Source: Propionivibrio sp.
GTDB lineage: Bacteria > Pseudomonadota > Gammaproteobacteria > Burkholderiales > Rhodocyclaceae
Length of the DNA: 12,948 nucleotides
NCBI GenBank assembly: GCA_003249625.1
Contig: QKII01000050.1
Location: forward strand, 1 to 12,948
Direction: 5' to 3'
The translations under genes and the position numbers were made by a program. Under the pieces are notes generated by a model, which worked only from the letters and a program-made list of their open reading frames with translations, ran no database searches and was not told where the DNA came from. Below, one piece after another: positions 10,373-12,948 of the stretch; the first letter of the stretch is position 1; the number at the start of each line of letters is the position of its first letter.

Positions 10373-11410
10373 ATGGACACAACACTAATTGACTTTATCC
10401 AGCGTCTTCCGAAGGCGGAACTGCACCTGCATATTGAAGGAACGCTTGAGCCTGAAATGATGTTCTCTCTGGCGCAGCGGAACGGAGTGAGGCTCCTGTA
10501 TGCTTCGGTGGACGAATTGCGCGCAGCCTATCGGTTCACCGACCTGCAGTCGTTTCTCGATCTCTATTATGCAGGTGCGGCAGTTTTGCAGACCGAACAG
10601 GATTTTTACGATCTGACCATGGCATACGTTCGTCGGGCGATTGCCGACAACGTTCGTCATGCCGAGATTTTTTTTGATCCACAAACGCATACTGTGCGTG
10701 GTATCCCACTCGCGACCGTCTTTGCCGGGATTGCGGGTGCCTTGCGACAGGCGCGCGGCGAATTCGGTTTTTCCAGTCGGCTAATCCTTTGTTTTCTCCG
10801 CCATCTCTCAGAAACGGATGCTTTTGCGACGCTGAATGCGGCGTTGCCGCTGCGTGCCGAATATGGCGATCTCTGGACGGCGGTGGGTTTGGATTCCGGA
10901 GAAGTCGGTAATCCGCCGGAAAAGTTTGCTGGCGTATTTTCTCTAGCGCGTGAGTTAGGGTTCCGGATCGTTGCCCATGCGGGGGAAGAAGGACCGCCTG
11001 CGTATATTCGTGGCGCTCTGGATATTCTGCATGCGGAACGCATTGATCACGGCGTGCGTTCAGAAGAGGATGCAGAGTTGATGCGACGACTGGTGCAGGA
11101 AAGGATTCCCTTGACTGTTTGTCCTCTGTCAAATCTTAAACTATGTGTCGTGCGTGACTTGCGTGAACATAATCTGGCCAGGTTGGCACGGTCAGGTGTA
11201 TGCGTGACGATCAATTCCGACGATCCTGCCTATTTTGGCGGATATATCAACGCGAACTTTATCGAAACAGCAGAGGCCTTGGCGCTCACTCGTGAGGAGA
11301 TTTTGCAAATCGCTCGAAATGGCTTTGAGGCGGCATTTGTCGATAACGATCAGCGGTCATCGTGGCTGGAAGAATTGAATCGGATTGCAGGCTTGTGCTC
11401 GAACGGATAA
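10373..11410 (+). CDS. Adenine deaminase (adenosine/AMP deaminase superfamily)
   Basis: The 345-residue cytoplasmic metal-dependent hydrolase probably converts adenine to hypoxanthine plus ammonia for purine salvage. Zinc ligands typical of the superfamily are present: H18 and H20 in LHLHIEG, H202 in AHAGEEGP, and D283. E205 is the likely proton donor, H226 lies in RIDHGVRS and D284 in NSDDPAYFGGY. True adenosine deaminases usually have NTDDP near the last site. The SDDPAYFGGY form, together with FDPQTHT, DSGEVGNPP and TVCPLSN, matches the fungal Aah1/Pseudomonas-type adenine deaminases, so I favour adenine over adenosine as substrate. Length agrees with that group (about 315-350). No strong Shine-Dalgarno precedes the ATG. 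The Sir2 gene starts about 60 bases downstream on the same strand and may share the transcript. Confidence 0.88.
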   Translation: MDTTLIDFIQRLPKAELHLHIEGTLEPEMMFSLAQRNGVRLLYASVDELRAAYRFTDLQSFLDLYYAGAAVLQTEQDFYDLTMAYVRRAIADNVRHAEIFFDPQTHTVRGIPLATVFAGIAGALRQARGEFGFSSRLILCFLRHLSETDAFATLNAALPLRAEYGDLWTAVGLDSGEVGNPPEKFAGVFSLARELGFRIVAHAGEEGPPAYIRGALDILHAERIDHGVRSEEDAELMRRLVQERIPLTVCPLSNLKLCVVRDLREHNLARLARSGVCVTINSDDPAYFGGYINANFIETAEALALTREEILQIARNGFEAAFVDNDQRSSWLEELNRIAGLCSNG

Positions 11411-11473
11411 TCACAATGTTTCCGCCGCTGTGCGGCTCCGCGAAATCTGAAGTCATCTGTTGCGAGGTTGAAG

Positions 11474-12229
11474 ATGGATGTGGCCGTCGCTAAAGAGATC
11501 GCCAGCGGCTTACGAGCCTCCCGTCGGGTATTGTTTGTGACTGGTGCAGGTATTTCCGCGGATTCAGGGCTCCCGACGTACCGTGGTGTTGGTGGGCTCT
11601 ATAACGACGAACTGACTGAGGATGGACTGACTATTGAAGATGCGCTATCGAGTGCATGTTTGACGGTCCATCCTGAGGTTACTTGGAAGTATCTTTCCGC
11701 GATTGAAGCCAACTGCCATAAGGTTTATCCCAATGCAGCACATTTTGCGATCGCCTCGTTGGAACAACATCTTGATGTTGTAGTTCTGACTCAGAATATC
11801 GATGGTCTGCATCTAAGAGCGGGGAACTCTGATGTTATTGAAATTCACGGATCGCTTGGTCGCCGATTCTGCATGCGTTGCGGAAGTGACGCTGAGACGA
11901 GTGACGGAAATGTTCCACCGCTTTGCACAAAGTGTGGGGGGGTTGTCAGGCCTCAAGTCGTGCTATTCGGGGAAATGCTGCCTGAGGCTGCGCTTGACAG
12001 GTTGTATTCTGCAATGAAGTGCGGTTTCGATATGGTTTTCGTTGTGGGAACCTCAGCGGTGTTTCCCTACATTGCGGAACCCGTGCTCCAGTCGGTGTAT
12101 AAGGGTGTGCCTACTGTCGAAATCAATCCTGCTCGAACGGCATTAAGCGACAAGGTCGGTCGTCACTTGGCGCTACGGGCGGTTGATGTGCTGCCATCGA
12201 TCTGTTCCATGGCCTTCCCCGAGAACTGA
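11474..12229 (+). CDS. Sir2-family NAD-dependent protein deacylase
   Basis: The 251-residue cytoplasmic protein removes acyl groups from lysines using NAD+, releasing nicotinamide and O-acyl-ADP-ribose. Sirtuin motifs appear in order: GAGIS (24-28) with ADSGLPTYRG for NAD binding, TQNIDGLH (106-113), catalytic H125 in EIHGS, and a zinc site with CMRC (133-136) and CTKC (151-154). VVGTSAVFP and VEIN follow in the Rossmann fold. The Tyr-x-x-Arg pair that gives CobB/SIRT5 desuccinylase activity is not evident; the corresponding region reads WKYLSAIE. The ATG at 11474 is chosen because GAGG (11464-11467) lies six bases upstream; an in-frame TTG at 11468 would add two residues but lacks spacing. 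It follows the deaminase gene by 63 bases and could be co-transcribed; a functional link is not shown. Confidence 0.92.
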   Translation: MDVAVAKEIASGLRASRRVLFVTGAGISADSGLPTYRGVGGLYNDELTEDGLTIEDALSSACLTVHPEVTWKYLSAIEANCHKVYPNAAHFAIASLEQHLDVVVLTQNIDGLHLRAGNSDVIEIHGSLGRRFCMRCGSDAETSDGNVPPLCTKCGGVVRPQVVLFGEMLPEAALDRLYSAMKCGFDMVFVVGTSAVFPYIAEPVLQSVYKGVPTVEINPARTALSDKVGRHLALRAVDVLPSICSMAFPEN

Positions 12230-12542
12230 TTTCCTTGGGACCAGAGTGAAGTAGATAGGGAACTGGTAAAGGCCGTGCTGCGATCGCAACGGCTACGTCA
12301 GACTGCCGGATTCCCAGAGGGCGTGGAGGCGTCAAGCGCGTCTGTTCCGTTAGGGTAACGACACTTGCGCTTAAGCGGGGCAGAGATGTGTCAATTTTCG
12401 CACCGCGCTATTCATATTGAGCAGTGTTATCAACTGGAGACTTCCTTAATTGCTTCTTAGATCAAACCTTCTCACGGCGGAGGCGTTTGCCCTGACAAAG
12501 CGCCCTGAGCGAATTAATTTCCACAAAAATCGAGAAATGCAG
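12230..12542. other. Gene-free spacer upstream of the rRNA operon
   Basis: No convincing ORF, tRNA or mobile-element trace is visible in these ~310 bases. Two exact 10-bp palindromes occur: TGCGATCGCA (12279-12288), flanked by GCCGT/ACGGC so that a longer imperfect hairpin can form over 12272-12293, and CGCTTAAGCG (12368-12377). Neither is followed by a T-tract, so no intrinsic terminator for the Sir2 gene is evident. The last ~30 bases (12513-12540) are A/T-rich and probably act as the UP element of the first rrn promoter. Confidence 0.5.
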
Positions 12543-12571
12543 TTGACGCTGATTGGGCGCGTTGCTATAGT
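12543..12571 (+). promoter_or_regulatory. rrn promoter P1 (sigma-70)
   Basis: TTGACG (12543-12548) and TATAGT (12566-12571) are separated by exactly 17 bases, a near-consensus promoter. The preceding ~30 bases are A/T-rich, as in an UP element, and the region after the -10 box is very GC-rich (TTCGCCCCC), the kind of discriminator seen at stringently controlled rRNA promoters. Transcription should start near 12578-12580. Confidence 0.85.
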
Positions 12572-12610
12572 TCGCCCCCTCGCAACACGGGGCGCCCTTC
12601 GAGGTGCCAG

Positions 12611-12665
12611 TTAAATAAAATTTTGTTTAACAGGGTTGACGAGGCAGAAGAGATGAGTATATAAT
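12611..12665 (+). promoter_or_regulatory. rrn promoter P2 with UP element
   Basis: TTGACG (12636-12641) and a perfect TATAAT (12660-12665) are 18 bases apart. Immediately upstream, 12611-12631 is almost entirely A/T, a good UP element for the alpha subunit C-terminal domain. The expected start site (about 12672) lies only some 8 bases before the tRNA-fMet, so this promoter would start transcription almost at the tRNA 5' end. P1 and P2 form the tandem pair common at rRNA operons. Confidence 0.82.
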
Positions 12666-12679
12666 TCTTTTCTTTCGGT

Positions 12680-12756
12680 CGCGGGGTGGAGCAGTCTGGC
12701 AGCTCGTCGGGCTCATAACCCGAAGGTCACAGGTTCAAATCCTGTCCCCGCAACCA
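12680..12756 (+). tRNA. Initiator tRNA-fMet (anticodon CAT)
   Basis: The 77-base sequence folds into a full cloverleaf with the 3' CCA encoded. Initiator hallmarks are present: the first base C opposite A at position 72 (CGCGGGG with CCCCGCA), which leaves the 1:72 pair unformed, and three consecutive G-C pairs in the anticodon stem (GGG-CTCATAA-CCC). The anticodon CAT is at 12714-12716. It is nearly identical to E. coli tRNA-fMet, with a compensated T-stem change (ACAGG/CCTGT). It lies inside the leader of the rRNA operon, between promoter P2 and boxA, so it is probably co-transcribed with 16S rRNA and released by RNase P and other processing enzymes. Confidence 0.97.
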
Positions 12757-12757
12757 A

Positions 12758-12770
12758 TAGCTCTTTAAAA
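12758..12770 (+). promoter_or_regulatory. rrn antitermination boxA
   Basis: TAGCTCTTTAAAA closely matches the boxA consensus (TGCTCTTTAACA) that recruits NusB/S10 and the rRNA antitermination complex. It starts two bases after the tRNA CCA end. No clear boxB hairpin lies in the leader before it, where the tRNA now sits. Confidence 0.75.
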
Positions 12771-12785
12771 ACTGGACGATTGATA

Positions 12786-12793
12786 GGTGTGGG
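12786..12793 (+). promoter_or_regulatory. rrn antitermination boxC
   Basis: GGTGTGGG matches the boxC element (GTGTGGG) found after boxA in proteobacterial rRNA leaders. Order and spacing from boxA (about 15 bases) are as expected. Confidence 0.65.
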
Positions 12794-12916
12794 TTTTTGA
12801 TTGAGTTGCGATCTGCTTTGGTGGATTGCGAAGAGATTGAAGGCTCGCACGATGTAAAGAAGTCTGTGGATCAGGAATGATCTGCAGGACGTCAAGCGAG
12901 AGTTTTAACAGGAATT

Positions 12917-12948
12917 GAACTGAAGAGTTTGATCCTGGCTCAGATTGA
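12917..12948 (+). rRNA. 16S ribosomal RNA, 5' end (partial)
   Basis: The last 32 bases match the 16S 5' end, including the universal AGAGTTTGATCCTGGCTCAG segment (from 12924), followed by ATTGA. Aligning with E. coli numbering places position 1 near 12917; the gene runs off the right edge. The GAACTGAAGAG opening is typical of betaproteobacteria. About 160 bases of leader separate it from the tRNA; these should contain half of the RNase III processing stem, whose partner is beyond the window. A small hairpin (GATCA 12869-12873, GGAA loop, TGATC 12878-12882) lies in this leader. Confidence 0.97.

Noticed and set aside
10159..10380. 74-codon upstream extension of the mltD frame to an ATG at 10380
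   Set aside because: The extension has no signal peptide and would bury the lipoprotein signal. It covers the divergent promoter region and overlaps the start of the deaminase gene. The ATG at 10158 has AGGA seven bases upstream.
11424..11436. GCCGC-TGT-GCGGC hairpin after the deaminase gene as a terminator
   Set aside because: The stem is only five base pairs and no T-tract follows; it lies between genes that may be co-transcribed.
12713..12895. Minus-strand 60-codon ORF ending in GTGFEPVTFGL
   Set aside because: The C-terminal residues are the antisense translation of the tRNA-fMet T-arm and acceptor region, a well-known source of spurious hypothetical proteins. The rest lies across the rRNA leader.

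Overview
The window looks like a chromosomal segment from a betaproteobacterium, most likely near Rhodocyclales (an inference). The first bases of a 16S rRNA gene at the right edge, the boxA/boxC-bearing rRNA leader, and the pairing of a PpiD-like C-terminus with fabI all fit that group. Coding density is high and I see no insertion sequence, prophage, CRISPR array or other sign of recent transfer. Most of the window is housekeeping DNA.

Left part (1-1171): the 3' end of a periplasmic chaperone/prolyl-isomerase gene (PpiD type) converges on fabI (enoyl-ACP reductase, minus strand). A strong bidirectional intrinsic terminator lies between them. fabI is divergent from the next operon and has a TATAAT -10 box in the shared intergenic region.

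Centre (1172-7919): a plus-strand operon encodes a complete Opp/Dpp/Yej-type peptide (or other family 5 ligand) ABC importer. It comprises a substrate-binding lipoprotein, a DppB-like permease, a DppC-like permease and a double-ATPase fusion. The last three genes overlap by a few bases. Three features are uncommon. The binding protein has both a lipobox and a C-terminal transmembrane anchor. The DppC-like subunit carries about 190 extra N-terminal residues. A 34-codon Cys-containing ORF with an ideal ribosome binding site sits in the only real gap of the operon, just before the first permease, which itself lacks a Shine-Dalgarno sequence.

Right-centre (7976-12229): two minus-strand genes, a small ABM-domain protein and a lipoprotein lytic transglycosylase of MltD type with three LysM repeats, are followed by two plus-strand genes. 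These are an adenosine/adenine deaminase family enzyme that best fits adenine deaminase, and a zinc-finger Sir2 NAD-dependent deacylase.

Right edge (12230-12948): about 310 bases with no recognisable gene are followed by the start of a ribosomal RNA operon. It has two tandem strong promoters, an initiator tRNA (tRNA-fMet, CAT anticodon, CCA encoded) embedded in the leader, boxA and boxC antitermination signals directly after the tRNA, and then the first 32 bases of 16S rRNA. The tRNA-fMet in the rrn leader and the odd importer architecture are the observations most worth following up. I found no clearly novel multi-gene defence or metabolic system here.
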